A stretch of 64,000 bases of DNA. Source: Pseudomonadota bacterium (GTDB lineage Bacteria > Pseudomonadota > Alphaproteobacteria > Rhizobiales > Methylopilaceae). Where the stretch lies: positions 186,001 through 250,000 of the forward strand of contig JAEWFF010000028.1 of assembly GCA_023388965.1 (NCBI GenBank). The letters are read 5' to 3'. Below, one piece after another: positions 40,889 to 50,489 of the stretch. Under the pieces are notes generated by a model. The model saw only the letters and a program-made list of their open reading frames with translations, searched no databases and was not told the origin of the DNA. The number at the start of each line of letters is the position of its first letter. The first letter of the stretch is position 1. A program made the position numbers and the translations under genes.

Positions 40889-43779
40889 ACAATCAGGCGC
40901 GTAAAGAGCGTGCGGGCATTGTCCTGAACATCGCGCAGTTCTGCGTCAAGACCGACGAAGTCCGGGCTCCCGGCCGCGCGCGCAAGCAGCGCCTTGACGC
41001 CGACCCCCGCTTCCTCGGGCCGGAATGGTCCCGACAGGCACAGACGCAGGACCTGCGTCAGATTGTGCTGCAACTGCGTGGCGCGGCGAAGCGGCTCATA
41101 ATCCTCCGTCGCCAGAAGCCCGGCCCTGTGAGCGGCATCGAACACCGCCGCCGTCGATGTGTTCAGCACATCCGGATGCGCGTGCGCATGTACGAGTTGC
41201 AGGAACTGCGCGATGAATTCGAGATCGACCAGCCCGCCTTTGGCGAACTTGATGTCCCAGGGATCGCTCTCCCCCTTTTCCGCCGCGAGTTTTTCGCGCA
41301 TCTCGCGGACATCGGCGGCGATCTTCGCGCGCTCGCGCGGCAAGGTAAGTATCCGGGCAATCGCCGCCTCGACCTCGCCGCGGAAGCCTTCGTCGAAGGC
41401 CACCGCGCGGCCCCGCGTCAGCGCCATATGCTCCCAGGTCCAGGCCTCGTTCATCTGATAGCTGCTGAACGCTTTCAGCCGCGTCGCCAGCGGACCGGCG
41501 CGGCCGGACGGACGCAGGCGCAGATCGACCTCGTAAAGCGTGCCCTCGCCGGTCGGCGCGGACAGGGCAGCAACCAGCCGCTGCGTCAGCCGCGCATAGT
41601 ATTGACTGGGATCGAGCGGCCTCTCGCCATCGGACATTGCGTCGTCGGGATGTTCGTAGATCAGGATGAGGTCGAGATCGGACGCCGCAGTCACTTCGCG
41701 GCCGCCAAGCTTGCCCATCGCCATTACGGCGCAGCGGCCGCCCGGCACGCGGCCATTGGTTTTCGCAAGTTCGTTCTCGGCCTCGACCAGAAGCCGCGCG
41801 ATGAGAAGATCGGCAAGGCGCGCGAATGCCGCGCCGGCCCTGTCAGCACCGATCATGACCGACAGGACGCGCATGCCGATCAGAACGCGCTGTTCCTGGC
41901 CGAAGATACGGACGCGGTTCAGAACGTCCTCGTAATCGCGCGCCTCGGCCAGAGTGAGGTCGAGACGTTCGGACAATTCCTCGTCGGTCGGCAGCCGCGA
42001 GAAGAAAGCCGGCTCGAATACCGCGTCGAGAACATGCGGACGCCGCGCGACCGTATTGGCAAGATTCGGCGCCGTGCCGAGCGCATCGGCGAGAAGGCCG
42101 AGAAAATCCGGATTGGAACGCAGGATGGCGAAGAATTCGACGCCGGCCGGCAAACGCCCGAGCACGCGGTCGAGCGTCAGAAGCGCAAAATTGGGATCGC
42201 TGGTGCGGCCGAGCGCGGCCAGAAGCGCTGGCACGAGTTCCGTCAGAAGCTCGCGCGCACGCGCGGACCTCGTCGCGGGGACACGCCCATGATGCCAGCC
42301 ACGAATGAGCGCGGACACCTGAACCGGATCGGCAAAGCCAAGGCCGCGCAAAGTCGCAAGCGTTTCGGGATCGTCCTCATCTCCTGTAAAGACGAGGTTG
42401 CCGCCCTGCGAGGCCAAAGCCGGCGCGTCCTCGAACAGATGGACGTAATGCGATTGCACCACTTCCAGCCGCTGTTCGAGATCGGCGGCAAACGCATCGC
42501 GGTCCGCATAGCCCGCAAAATGCGCGAAACTCGCCATCGCCGCCGCGTCCTGCGGCAGGCTGTGCGTCTGTTCGTCGGCCACCATTTGAAGACGGTGTTC
42601 GAGACGACGCAGATAGCGGTAGCAGAAAACGAGATCGGCGTGCGCCGCCTCGTCGATCCAGCCTTCGGCGGCAAGCGCCGCCAGCGCCTCTTCGGTGCCG
42701 CGCACGCGCAGGGCCGGATTGCGGCCGCCCGCGACGAGTTGCTGCGTCTGGACAAAAAATTCGATCTCGCGAATGCCACCACGCCCTAGCTTCAGATTGT
42801 GCCCTTCGACCGCGATGGCACCATGCCCGCGATGAACATGGATCTGCCGCTTCATCGCATGGATATCGGCAATCGCCGCGTAATCGAGATGTTTGCGCCA
42901 GATGAAGGGCGTCATCTCCTTCAGGAACGCCTCTCCTGCTGCAAGATCGCCGGCGCAGGGCCGCGCCTTCAGCATGGCCGCACGCTCCCAGTTCTGCCCG
43001 ACGCTCTCGTAATAGGAGAGCGCGGCCTCGATGGAGAGCGCGACCTGCGTCGAGCCCGGATCGGGCCGCAGGCGCAGATCGGTACGGAAGACGTAACCGT
43101 CCGCCGTCCGCTCCTGCATCAGTCGCGCGAGCTTCTGCACGATGCGTACGAAGAACGGCGCCGGCTCGACATCCTCTCCAAGCGGCGCGACCGAACGGTC
43201 GTAGAAGACGATAAGGTCGATGTCGGACGAATAATTGAGTTCGCGTGCGCCGTGCTTGCCCATCGCCAATACGATGAGGCCCGAACCGCGTTCCGGATCG
43301 TTCGCATTTCCCTTGAAGCGACCGGATTGGATTTCCGCCCGCAGCAGGAAACGCAGCGAAGCCGACAGAGACACATCGGCAAGGTCGGACAGCGCGGTGG
43401 TCACTTCCGGAACATCCCACACGCCACCGAGATCGGCCAGTGCGAGCAGCAGCGCCATTTCCTGCTTGGCTTTGCGCAGAGCGTGCATCAGGCCGGCTTC
43501 GTCGATATCTGCGCCGATCGTGCGGACAGTGTCGAGCACGCGGTCGCGCGCAGCTTCCGGCGTCTCGTTGAGCAGATTCAGCAGACGGTCGGGATCGGTC
43601 GCGGCGAGTTGCCAGAGAAAGTTCGAGGCCTCGGCAATGCCCGTCAGCACATCCGCAGCATCGGGAAAGGCGTCGAGACGCGTCGCCATATCCGGACGCG
43701 CGGCGAGAAGATCGGCGAGTTTGCCTTTCCCCGCTTCTCCGCCGAGCGGCCCCCGTTTCATCGCTTCGGCAAGAATCAT
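40885..43779 (-). CDS. glnE: Bifunctional glutamine synthetase adenylyltransferase/deadenylase
   Basis: A 964-residue enzyme that adds and removes AMP on glutamine synthetase in response to nitrogen status through PII. Two nucleotidyltransferase domains are visible: the N-terminal (deadenylase) one with NYSSDIDLIVFYD (182-194) and the C-terminal (adenylylating) one with ASDLDLILIYEH near residue 695. Each is followed by GlnD-type helical regions (e.g. LGRGGIREIEFFVQTQQL, KFAKGGLVDLEFIAQFLQL). The length is near the usual 950-990. It is convergent with the PleC-like gene (stops overlap) and its start overlaps the downstream-transcribed kinase stop by four bases. Confidence 0.95.
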   Translation of the reverse strand: MILAEAMKRGPLGGEAGKGKLADLLAARPDMATRLDAFPDAADVLTGIAEASNFLWQLAATDPDRLLNLLNETPEAARDRVLDTVRTIGADIDEAGLMHALRKAKQEMALLLALADLGGVWDVPEVTTALSDLADVSLSASLRFLLRAEIQSGRFKGNANDPERGSGLIVLAMGKHGARELNYSSDIDLIVFYDRSVAPLGEDVEPAPFFVRIVQKLARLMQERTADGYVFRTDLRLRPDPGSTQVALSIEAALSYYESVGQNWERAAMLKARPCAGDLAAGEAFLKEMTPFIWRKHLDYAAIADIHAMKRQIHVHRGHGAIAVEGHNLKLGRGGIREIEFFVQTQQLVAGGRNPALRVRGTEEALAALAAEGWIDEAAHADLVFCYRYLRRLEHRLQMVADEQTHSLPQDAAAMASFAHFAGYADRDAFAADLEQRLEVVQSHYVHLFEDAPALASQGGNLVFTGDEDDPETLATLRGLGFADPVQVSALIRGWHHGRVPATRSARARELLTELVPALLAALGRTSDPNFALLTLDRVLGRLPAGVEFFAILRSNPDFLGLLADALGTAPNLANTVARRPHVLDAVFEPAFFSRLPTDEELSERLDLTLAEARDYEDVLNRVRIFGQEQRVLIGMRVLSVMIGADRAGAAFARLADLLIARLLVEAENELAKTNGRVPGGRCAVMAMGKLGGREVTAASDLDLILIYEHPDDAMSDGERPLDPSQYYARLTQRLVAALSAPTGEGTLYEVDLRLRPSGRAGPLATRLKAFSSYQMNEAWTWEHMALTRGRAVAFDEGFRGEVEAAIARILTLPRERAKIAADVREMREKLAAEKGESDPWDIKFAKGGLVDLEFIAQFLQLVHAHAHPDVLNTSTAAVFDAAHRAGLLATEDYEPLRRATQLQHNLTQVLRLCLSGPFRPEEAGVGVKALLARAAGSPDFVGLDAELRDVQDNARTLFTRLIV

Positions 43780-45164
43780 GAGGTCTCCGTTTCGCGCGGA
43801 AGCACAGCAACAACCTTCAGGCCAGGATCGTTGTCGCGTATGTCGAGAACACCTCCGTGCAGCTTTGCGATGGCGTTTGCAAGACTGAGGCCGAGGCCCG
43901 AGCCGGGTCGCGTGCGGCTCGATTCGAGGCGCACGAAACGTTCGAGCACGCGCACCCGGTCTTCGGCATTTATCCCCGGCCCGCGATCTGCGACCGCAAG
44001 CTCGATGCGCTCGCCCGCGCTCACGGCGGACACTTCGATCGTGCCGCCCTCGCCTTCGCGCGCGCCATATTTGATCGCGTTGTCGATCAGATTGGCGATG
44101 GCCTGGGCAATCAGTTCGCGGTTGCCGTGAACGTAAAGATCGGGCTCGGCCGTGGCCGACAATATCAGACCCGCCTCTTCCGCCGAGGGCTCGTAAAGCT
44201 CGGCGACGCTTTCCACCACTTCCGAGACGTTGACGCGCGACATGGCCTCGCGCGCGGCGCCGGATTCGGCACGCGCGATGACGAGCATGGTGTTGAAGGT
44301 GCGCAGAAGCCCGTCCGATTCCTCGATCACGCTGTCGAGCGCAGCGCGGTAATCTGTGTCGGTGCGCGCAGTGCGCAGCGCCTCCTCCGCGCGATTGCGC
44401 AGGCGGGTCAGCGGCGTCTTGAGATCGTGTGCGACATCGTCCGTAACCTGACGCAGCTCGTTCATCAATTCGCCGATGCGCTCGAGCATCTGGTTCGTGG
44501 ATGCCGCCAGACGGTCGAATTCATCGCCGCTGCCCGAGACCGGCAAACGTCCGGACAGATCGCCGGCCATGATGGTGCGGCTGGTGTCGGTCACGGCGTC
44601 GAGACGTACGAGAACGCGGCGGGCGAGGATCAGGCCGCCGGCAAGGCCGACCACGATGACAAGCGCGAGGCCGCCGAGAATGGTCCGCGACAGGATTTCG
44701 GCGAAACGCCCGCGCTCGGACAGATCGCGTCCAACGAGAAGCCGCGAGCCGTTCGGCAGGCGCTCGACACGCACCCAAGCCGGCGTCACGCCCTGATCGG
44801 CGCCGAGACGCGAATATTCGGTTTCGCGCGAACCGGGGCGGTCCAGCACGCTCGGGGGCAGCGTACCGACATTGCCTGCAATCGGCTGGCCGTTCGGCGC
44901 GGTGACGAGATAGAGGAAGGAGCCCGGCTGGCGCGCGCGCTCCTCGATGGCCTGCATCATTCCCAGAAAGCCGCCCATACGGTAGCGGTCGGCGAGGTTG
45001 ACGGTTTCGGCGTCGACCATCTGCGCGACCTGATCCTGGATTTCCCGCCCGGATTTCCACACGACATAGGAGAGGCCAAGCCCGGCGGCGAGAACGAACA
45101 CGGCGAGCAGGCCCACGGCCAGCTTGAAGGCCGTGGTGCGGAAGAGTTTAGCGAGCGCCGTCAC
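43776..45164 (-). CDS. Two-component sensor histidine kinase
   Basis: A 462-residue kinase with membrane helices near 12-36 and 161-182, a periplasmic domain between them (with LYLVTAPNGQPIAGNVGTLP), HAMP (182-235), HisKA with His246 in DDVAHDLKTPLTRLRNRAEEAL, and the ATPase domain (NLIDNAIKYG, DRGPGINAEDR, GSGLGLSLANAIAKLHGG). Its start overlaps the regulator gene by 17 bases and its end overlaps glnE (ATGA). The three are therefore one transcript. The family resembles envelope-stress or metal sensors. The neighbouring degP hints at envelope stress, but the signal is unknown. Confidence 0.88.
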   Translation of the reverse strand: MTALAKLFRTTAFKLAVGLLAVFVLAAGLGLSYVVWKSGREIQDQVAQMVDAETVNLADRYRMGGFLGMMQAIEERARQPGSFLYLVTAPNGQPIAGNVGTLPPSVLDRPGSRETEYSRLGADQGVTPAWVRVERLPNGSRLLVGRDLSERGRFAEILSRTILGGLALVIVVGLAGGLILARRVLVRLDAVTDTSRTIMAGDLSGRLPVSGSGDEFDRLAASTNQMLERIGELMNELRQVTDDVAHDLKTPLTRLRNRAEEALRTARTDTDYRAALDSVIEESDGLLRTFNTMLVIARAESGAAREAMSRVNVSEVVESVAELYEPSAEEAGLILSATAEPDLYVHGNRELIAQAIANLIDNAIKYGAREGEGGTIEVSAVSAGERIELAVADRGPGINAEDRVRVLERFVRLESSRTRPGSGLGLSLANAIAKLHGGVLDIRDNDPGLKVVAVLPRETETS

Positions 45165-45840
45165 GGATCATATATCCCGCGCCGCGGATCGTGAGTAGAA
45201 GCTGCGGATCGAACCCCTTGTCGATCTTCGCGCGCAGACGCGAGATATGGACATCGATCACATTGGTCTGCGGATCGAAGTGATAGTCCCATACATTTTC
45301 CAGCAGCATGGTGCGAGTGACGACCTGACCGGCATGGCGCATGAGATATTCGAGAAGGCGGAATTCGCGCGGCTGCAGCACGATCTCCGTGCCCGCGCGC
45401 GAAACGGTATGCGACAGCCGGTCGAGTTCGAGATCGCCGACACGATAGACCGTCTCCGCCGCATTGGCGGAGCCGCGACGATCAAGCGCCTCGATGCGTG
45501 CGAGGAGCTCGGAGAAGGCATAGGGCTTGGTCAGGTAATCGTCGCCGCCCGCGCGCAGGCCCGCCACGCGATCGTCCACCTGTCCCAGCGCCGAGAGGAT
45601 CAGGGTCGGTGTCGTGACGCCTTCCGCCCGCAGCCGGCCGATGACGCTGAGGCCGTCGAGCTTCGGCAGCATGCGGTCTACAATCAGGACATCGTAGGAA
45701 TCGACCGAGGCTTGCGCATGGCCATCCTCGCCGTCCACGGCGTGGTCGGCGATGTGTCCGGCCTCCCGCAGCGCCTTTACGAGATAGGCGGCGGCTTCCC
45801 GGTCGTCCTCGATCAGCAGGATGCGCATAACGGGCTTCAT
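45148..45840 (-). CDS. OmpR/PhoB-type response regulator
   Basis: A 230-residue regulator. The receiver domain has acidic residues in LLIEDDREAA, the phosphorylation site Asp55 in LIVDRMLPKLDG, and the Lys in GDDYLTKPYAFSELLARI. The winged-helix DNA-binding domain is PREFRLLEYLMRHAGQVVTRTMLLENVWDYHFDPQTNVIDVHISRLRAKID. It is the partner of the kinase encoded 17 bases inside its 3' end. The first ATG (45840) or the one at 45828 may be used. A terminator for degP lies just upstream, so this pair has its own promoter in a very short gap. Confidence 0.92.
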   Translation of the reverse strand: MKPVMRILLIEDDREAAAYLVKALREAGHIADHAVDGEDGHAQASVDSYDVLIVDRMLPKLDGLSVIGRLRAEGVTTPTLILSALGQVDDRVAGLRAGGDDYLTKPYAFSELLARIEALDRRGSANAAETVYRVGDLELDRLSHTVSRAGTEIVLQPREFRLLEYLMRHAGQVVTRTMLLENVWDYHFDPQTNVIDVHISRLRAKIDKGFDPQLLLTIRGAGYMIRDGAR

Positions 45841-45857
45841 ACAGGATCAGGCGGGTT

Positions 45858-45894
45858 AAAAAAAAGCGGCGGGCTTCCGAAGAATGCCCGCCGC
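45858..45894 (-). terminator. Rho-independent terminator after degP
   Basis: On the minus strand a perfect 9-bp stem GCGGCGGGC/GCCCGCCGC (45894-45866) with an 11-base loop is followed by eight T (45865-45858). It lies 21 bases beyond the degP stop and directly before the response-regulator start. It separates the protease transcript from the downstream two-component and glnE unit. Confidence 0.92.
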
Positions 45895-45914
45895 CCCGGA
45901 TTTACCGGCCGCGA

Positions 45915-47501
45915 TCAGCTTTTGTTGAGCGGGATCGCGACATAGCGGGCATTGCCGCTGCCGGAGGATTTCACGCGGAACGTGACGAACCGCTTCTTGT
46001 CCTGGCGCAGGGCCTCGACGGCCTCGGCCAGTTCGGACGGGGAGGACACCGCCGTGCCGCTGACTTCGAGGATCACATCGCCTTCACGCAGCTTCTCGCT
46101 GACGGGGCTCGACGGATCGACCTGCGTCACCGCAACGCCTTCGTCGCTCGGGCCGATGGAGATGCCGAGATCTTCCAGCGTCGAGGGCGCGGCCTTGCCG
46201 GGGCGCTCGCGGCCCTTGTCGTCGGGCGCGACCTTGGCGAGATCGTCCGGACGCGTGCCGAGCTTGACCGTGACGTCGCGCTCCTTGCCGTCGCGCCACA
46301 CCTTCAGTTCGGCGTCCGCACCCGGCTTCAGCGCGCCCACCATGCGTGTCAGTTCGCGCGGATCGGCGACCTTCTGACCGTTGAGTTCGAGAATGACGTC
46401 CTGGTTCTCGATGCCGGCTTTCGCGGCCGGCGTATCGCCATGGACCTCGGAGACGAGCGCGCCCTCGGTGCCGCTCAGGCCGATGGCCTCGGCCATGTCC
46501 TCCTCGACCGGCTGGATGCCGACGCCGAGCCAGCCGCGCGTGACCGCACCGCTTTCGCGCAAAGATGCGACGACATCGGACACGACCGTCGAAGGAACGG
46601 CGAAAGCGATACCGACATTGCCGCCGGACTGCGAATAGATCGCCGTGTTCACGCCGACGACTTCACCCTTGAGATTGAAGGTCGGGCCACCGGAATTGCC
46701 GCGGTTCACCGCAGCGTCGATCTGGAGGAAATCGTCATACGGTCCCGAACCGAGATCGCGGCCGCGCGCCGAGACGATGCCGGCCGTCACCGTGCCGCCA
46801 AGGCCGAACGGATTGCCGATCGCCACCACCCAGTCGCCGATGCGCGGCAGATCCGAGCCAAGCGTGACGAACGGGAATTCCTTTTTGTTGTCGTCGACCT
46901 TCAGCAGCGCCAAATCGGTCTGCGGATCGGTGCCGACAACCATGGCCTGATGCGTCGCGCCGTCGTCGGTCACGATCTCGACCTCGGCGGCATTCTGCAC
47001 GACGTGATTATTGGTCACGACGTAACCGTCGCCGGAGATGAAGAAGCCGGACCCCTGCGCCTGGCCGAACTGGCGCGGGCGTTCACGGCGGCCCTGCGGA
47101 CCCGGGCGGTTCGGACCGCCACGGCCGAACCATTCGCCCTGGCCGCCATATTCCTCAAAGAAGCGGCGCAGCGGATGGCCTTCCGGCAGATCGCGGAAAA
47201 AGCCGGGCGCCCCGCTTTCCATTGTCGGGGTATCGCGCTCGGTCTTCACGCGCACGGAAACGACCGCCGGCTTGACGGTCTCGACGATGTCGGCAAAGCC
47301 GATCATGTCCTGCGTGGGGTGCTCGCGGGCAATGCTCTTGTTGCTGAGGTTCTGGGCCTGAACGATCTCGGCCCTGGCGGGCGGGCCATCGAACAGGGTC
47401 TGCCCGGCAAGGACGCCGGTCACGCCCAGCGCGAAGGCGGAGGCGAGAAGCACGCTCTTGCGCGCCTTCAACGAACGGGAATTGGGGGCTTCCGTCTGCA
47501 T
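45915..47501 (-). CDS. degP: DegP/HtrA-type periplasmic serine protease
   Basis: A 528-residue Do-like protease and chaperone. The signal/anchor segment is SVLLASAFALGVTGVLAGQTLF. The catalytic triad is His166 in VVTNNHVV, Asp196 in QTDLALLKV and Ser270 in RGNSGGPTF. Two PDZ domains follow (about 305-395 with RGWLGVGIQPVEEDMAEAIGL, and 430-520). A Gly/Arg-rich loop (GEWFGRGGPNRPGPQGRRERPRQFG, 123-147) replaces the LA loop of E. coli DegP. It degrades misfolded envelope proteins. AGAGG lies seven bases before the ATG. Downstream lie the two-component genes after a terminator. Confidence 0.94.
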   Translation of the reverse strand: MQTEAPNSRSLKARKSVLLASAFALGVTGVLAGQTLFDGPPARAEIVQAQNLSNKSIAREHPTQDMIGFADIVETVKPAVVSVRVKTERDTPTMESGAPGFFRDLPEGHPLRRFFEEYGGQGEWFGRGGPNRPGPQGRRERPRQFGQAQGSGFFISGDGYVVTNNHVVQNAAEVEIVTDDGATHQAMVVGTDPQTDLALLKVDDNKKEFPFVTLGSDLPRIGDWVVAIGNPFGLGGTVTAGIVSARGRDLGSGPYDDFLQIDAAVNRGNSGGPTFNLKGEVVGVNTAIYSQSGGNVGIAFAVPSTVVSDVVASLRESGAVTRGWLGVGIQPVEEDMAEAIGLSGTEGALVSEVHGDTPAAKAGIENQDVILELNGQKVADPRELTRMVGALKPGADAELKVWRDGKERDVTVKLGTRPDDLAKVAPDDKGRERPGKAAPSTLEDLGISIGPSDEGVAVTQVDPSSPVSEKLREGDVILEVSGTAVSSPSELAEAVEALRQDKKRFVTFRVKSSGSGNARYVAIPLNKS

Positions 47502-47624
47502 GACATTCCTCTTGGCTCAAATCGGAAAACGGCCGGCGCCGCTTTGAGCAAGAGAAATGGGGCCTGCCGCCTTACCGCTCCATGGCCCCAACATTAAATC
47601 GGCGTAACCTTCGCAGGCGGACTC

Positions 47625-48074
47625 TCAATCCTCGTCTTTCAGCAAGGCATCGAGCTTGCGGCGTTCGTCTTCCGAAAGACCCGCGGGCGCGGCGCGGCTT
47701 CTGCGCCGCGTGGTCAGAAGAACGCCCATTCCGGCCAGAAGCACGACGAGGGGCGCCCCCCACAAAAGCATGGTTTCGGCGCCGAACCGCGGCTTCAGCA
47801 GAACGAAATCGCCGTAGCGATCGACCAGAAAGCTCTTGATGGTTCCGGCATCGTCGCCGGCGGCAATTCGCTCGCGCACCAGAGCGCGCAAATCCTTGGC
47901 CAGCGGCGCATCCGAATCGTCGATGGACTGGTTCTGGCACACCATGCAGCGCAGTTCGCGGAACAGTTCGCGCGCCTGCGCTTCCTGCGCGGGATCGGCA
48001 AGTGCGCCGCTGGTGTCGTAGGCATGCACCGGTGCGGCCAGAAGGAAAAGAAGAGCCGCAAGGACAAAGCGCAT
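47625..48074 (-). CDS. ccmH: Cytochrome c maturation protein CcmH (CycL)
   Basis: A 149-residue membrane-anchored thiol protein that keeps apocytochrome c cysteines reduced for haem attachment. The signal peptide is FVLAALLFLLAAPVHA. The redox motif LRCMVCQNQSI has Cys43 and Cys46, and YGDFVLLKPRFGAETMLLWGAPLVVLLAGMGVLL carries the C-terminal membrane helix. It is the last gene of the ccmIEFH unit, beginning four bases after the ccmF stop. The length (about 150) is that of the short CcmH/CycL form. Confidence 0.94.
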   Translation of the reverse strand: MRFVLAALLFLLAAPVHAYDTSGALADPAQEAQARELFRELRCMVCQNQSIDDSDAPLAKDLRALVRERIAAGDDAGTIKSFLVDRYGDFVLLKPRFGAETMLLWGAPLVVLLAGMGVLLTTRRRSRAAPAGLSEDERRKLDALLKDED

Positions 48075-48078
48075 CGCC

Positions 48079-50055
48079 CTACTCCGCCGGCTGCAATCGG
48101 TTTTTGGCGGGGCGCGGCGCGCCGATCCGCAAGCGCCTGTCGGCGAGCGACAAGGCGCCGCCGAACGCCATCAGCAGCGGGCCGATCCAGATCAGAAGAA
48201 CAAGCGGCTTCCATTCCGCGCGCACGGCAACCCCGCCATCCTCCGCGATTTCGCCGAGCGATACGTAAAGCTGAGAAAACCCGAACGTGACGAGCCCGGC
48301 TTCGGTCGTCGTCATCTGCCGTACCTCGAAAACCCGCTTGGAGGATTCGACCATGCGCCGCGTCACGCCGCCCTCACGCACGGCGAAGCGCCCGACAAAA
48401 TCGCGGTAGTTCGAACCTTCGCGGGCGCCCGTCTCCGTCAATACAAGCGTCTTGTGCGCGATCTCGATACTCTGCCCGACGCGCATCATCTCGATACGTT
48501 CGACATTCCATGCGGTCGCCGCCGTAACTCCGAGCAGTGTGACGCCAAGTCCGCAATGCGCCAGAGCCGCGCCCCAGCTTGCGCGCGGAAGCCCGGCCGC
48601 GCGGCGCAGCGTCTCCCCGAACGGAGCGCGCAAGAGCCGCGTGCGCTCGGCCAGCTCGGCGAACGCGCCGACGATAGCGAAGAAGGCTATGCCGACCGAC
48701 AAGGCCGCCAGCGCCGGACCGCCTTCCATGAAGTAGACGGCCAGTATGGCGGCGAAAAGCGCCGCGCCGGCCGCGAACCATAACCGCTGCGCGGCCCAGA
48801 ACAGATCGCCCCGCTTCCACGACAGGAGCGGGCCGAACGGCACCGCGATCAGCATTGCGAGCGCGAGCGGGCCGAAGGTTGCGTTGAAATAGGGCGCGCC
48901 GACCGAAATCTTGGACCCGTTCAGGGCCTCGAGCGCCAGCGGATAGAGCGTACCGACAAAGACGGTCGCGGTCGCCGCCGTCAGCAGGAGATTATTGAGG
49001 ACGAGAGCCCCCTCGCGCGAAACGGGAGCGAACAGGCCGCCCTGCCGCAGGGTTCCGGCCCTGAGGCCAAACAACGCCAGCGAGCCGCCCACGAAGACCG
49101 CGAGAATGACGAGGATGAACAGACCTCGTTCGGGATCGACCGCGAAGGCATGGACCGATGTCAGCACACCCGAGCGGACGAGGAACGTGCCGAGCAGCGA
49201 GAGCGAGAAGGCGAGGATCGCCAGCAGCACGGTCCAGATCTTCAGCGCTTCGCGCCGCTCCATCACGAGCGCGGAATGCAGCAGCGCGGTTCCCGCCAGC
49301 CATGGCATGAGGCTGGCATTCTCCACCGGGTCCCAGAACCAGAAGCCGCCCCAGCCGAGTTCGTAATAGGCCCAGTACGACCCCATCGCGATGCCGAGCG
49401 TCAGGAACAGCCAGGCAGCCAAGGTCCAGGGCCGGACCCAGCGCGCCCAGGCCGCATCGATGCGTCCCTCGACAAGAGCCGCGACCGCAAATGCAAAGGC
49501 GATGGAGAAGCCGACATAGCCGAGATAAAGCAGCGGCGGATGCACTGCGAGGCCGATGTCCTGCAGAAGCGGATTGAGATCCTGCCCTTCGAAAGGCGCC
49601 GGATCGATCCGCGTAAAGGGATTGGAGGTCGCAAGAACGAACAGCAGAAAGGCGACCGCGACCCAGGCCTGCACCGCGAGCACATCGGCCTTCAGCACGC
49701 TCGGCAGATTACGTCCGAACAGCGCAACCGCCGCGCCGAACAGAGTGAGGATCAGAACCCACAAAAGCATCGAGCCTTCGTGGTTCCCCCACACGCCGGT
49801 GATCTTGTAGATCATGGGCTTGGCCGAATGCGAATTCTGCACGACGTTCAGAAGCGAAAAATCCGACGTCACGTAAGCGTTCGTCAGTACGGCGAAGGCA
49901 AAGGAAACGAAGACGAGCTGGCCAATGGCGGTGCCGTCCGCGACGCCCATCAGGACAGGGTCGTTGCGCCGCGCGCCCCAGAACGGGACGAGGCTTTGCA
50001 CGACGGCAAGAACAAGGGCCAGAACGAGAGCGTAATGGCCCGCTTCGGCGATCAT
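48079..50055 (-). CDS. ccmF: Cytochrome c haem lyase subunit CcmF (CycK)
   Basis: A 658-residue integral membrane protein with about 15 helices. The tryptophan-rich haem-handling motif GGFWFWDPVENASLMPWL (WWD domain) is present, with the flanking His residues in VHPPLLYLGYVG and SVHAFAVDPERG. It ligates haem to apocytochrome c together with CcmH and CcmI. It overlaps ccmE by four bases and continues into ccmH. Confidence 0.95.
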   Translation of the reverse strand: MIAEAGHYALVLALVLAVVQSLVPFWGARRNDPVLMGVADGTAIGQLVFVSFAFAVLTNAYVTSDFSLLNVVQNSHSAKPMIYKITGVWGNHEGSMLLWVLILTLFGAAVALFGRNLPSVLKADVLAVQAWVAVAFLLFVLATSNPFTRIDPAPFEGQDLNPLLQDIGLAVHPPLLYLGYVGFSIAFAFAVAALVEGRIDAAWARWVRPWTLAAWLFLTLGIAMGSYWAYYELGWGGFWFWDPVENASLMPWLAGTALLHSALVMERREALKIWTVLLAILAFSLSLLGTFLVRSGVLTSVHAFAVDPERGLFILVILAVFVGGSLALFGLRAGTLRQGGLFAPVSREGALVLNNLLLTAATATVFVGTLYPLALEALNGSKISVGAPYFNATFGPLALAMLIAVPFGPLLSWKRGDLFWAAQRLWFAAGAALFAAILAVYFMEGGPALAALSVGIAFFAIVGAFAELAERTRLLRAPFGETLRRAAGLPRASWGAALAHCGLGVTLLGVTAATAWNVERIEMMRVGQSIEIAHKTLVLTETGAREGSNYRDFVGRFAVREGGVTRRMVESSKRVFEVRQMTTTEAGLVTFGFSQLYVSLGEIAEDGGVAVRAEWKPLVLLIWIGPLLMAFGGALSLADRRLRIGAPRPAKNRLQPAE

Positions 50056-50489
50056 TCGCCTTCGCCTTTCCAGGTTCCCTGCTTCTTCAGCGAGTCCGCC
50101 ACTTCCGGCGGCATATAGTTCTCGTCATGCTTGGCCAGCACGCTGTCGGCGTGGAACACGCCCTCGGTGCCGAGACTGCCTTCGGCGATGACGCCCTGCC
50201 CCTCGCGGAACAGATCGGGCAGAAGGCCCGTAAAGACGACGGGGATGGTGTGGGCGCCGTCGGAGACCGCGAAACGCACCTGCGAACCGGCGCGGCTGAC
50301 GCTGCCCTCCTCGACAAGCCCGCCGAGCCGCAACCGTGTGCCGGGAGCCGGAGGCTTTTCGACAATTTCGGTCGGCGCGTTGAAGAAGACGATCGTGTCG
50401 TTGAGAGCTGTCAGCACAAGACCGGCGGCGGCCGCGAGCACGGCACCGGAAATCGCAATCAAGAGAATGCGTCGGCCCTTTCGAGTCAC
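50052..50489 (-). CDS. ccmE: Cytochrome c maturation haem chaperone CcmE (CycJ)
   Basis: A 145-residue haem chaperone with one N-terminal membrane anchor (LLIAISGAVLAAAAGLVLTAL) and an OB-fold periplasmic domain. The covalent haem-binding His121 stands in LAKHDENYMPPEV. TRLRLGGLVEEGSV and FTGLLPDLFREGQGVIAEG are the family stretches. It passes haem to CcmF. Overlaps with ccmI upstream and ccmF downstream are four bases each. Confidence 0.95.
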   Translation of the reverse strand: MTRKGRRILLIAISGAVLAAAAGLVLTALNDTIVFFNAPTEIVEKPPAPGTRLRLGGLVEEGSVSRAGSQVRFAVSDGAHTIPVVFTGLLPDLFREGQGVIAEGSLGTEGVFHADSVLAKHDENYMPPEVADSLKKQGTWKGEGE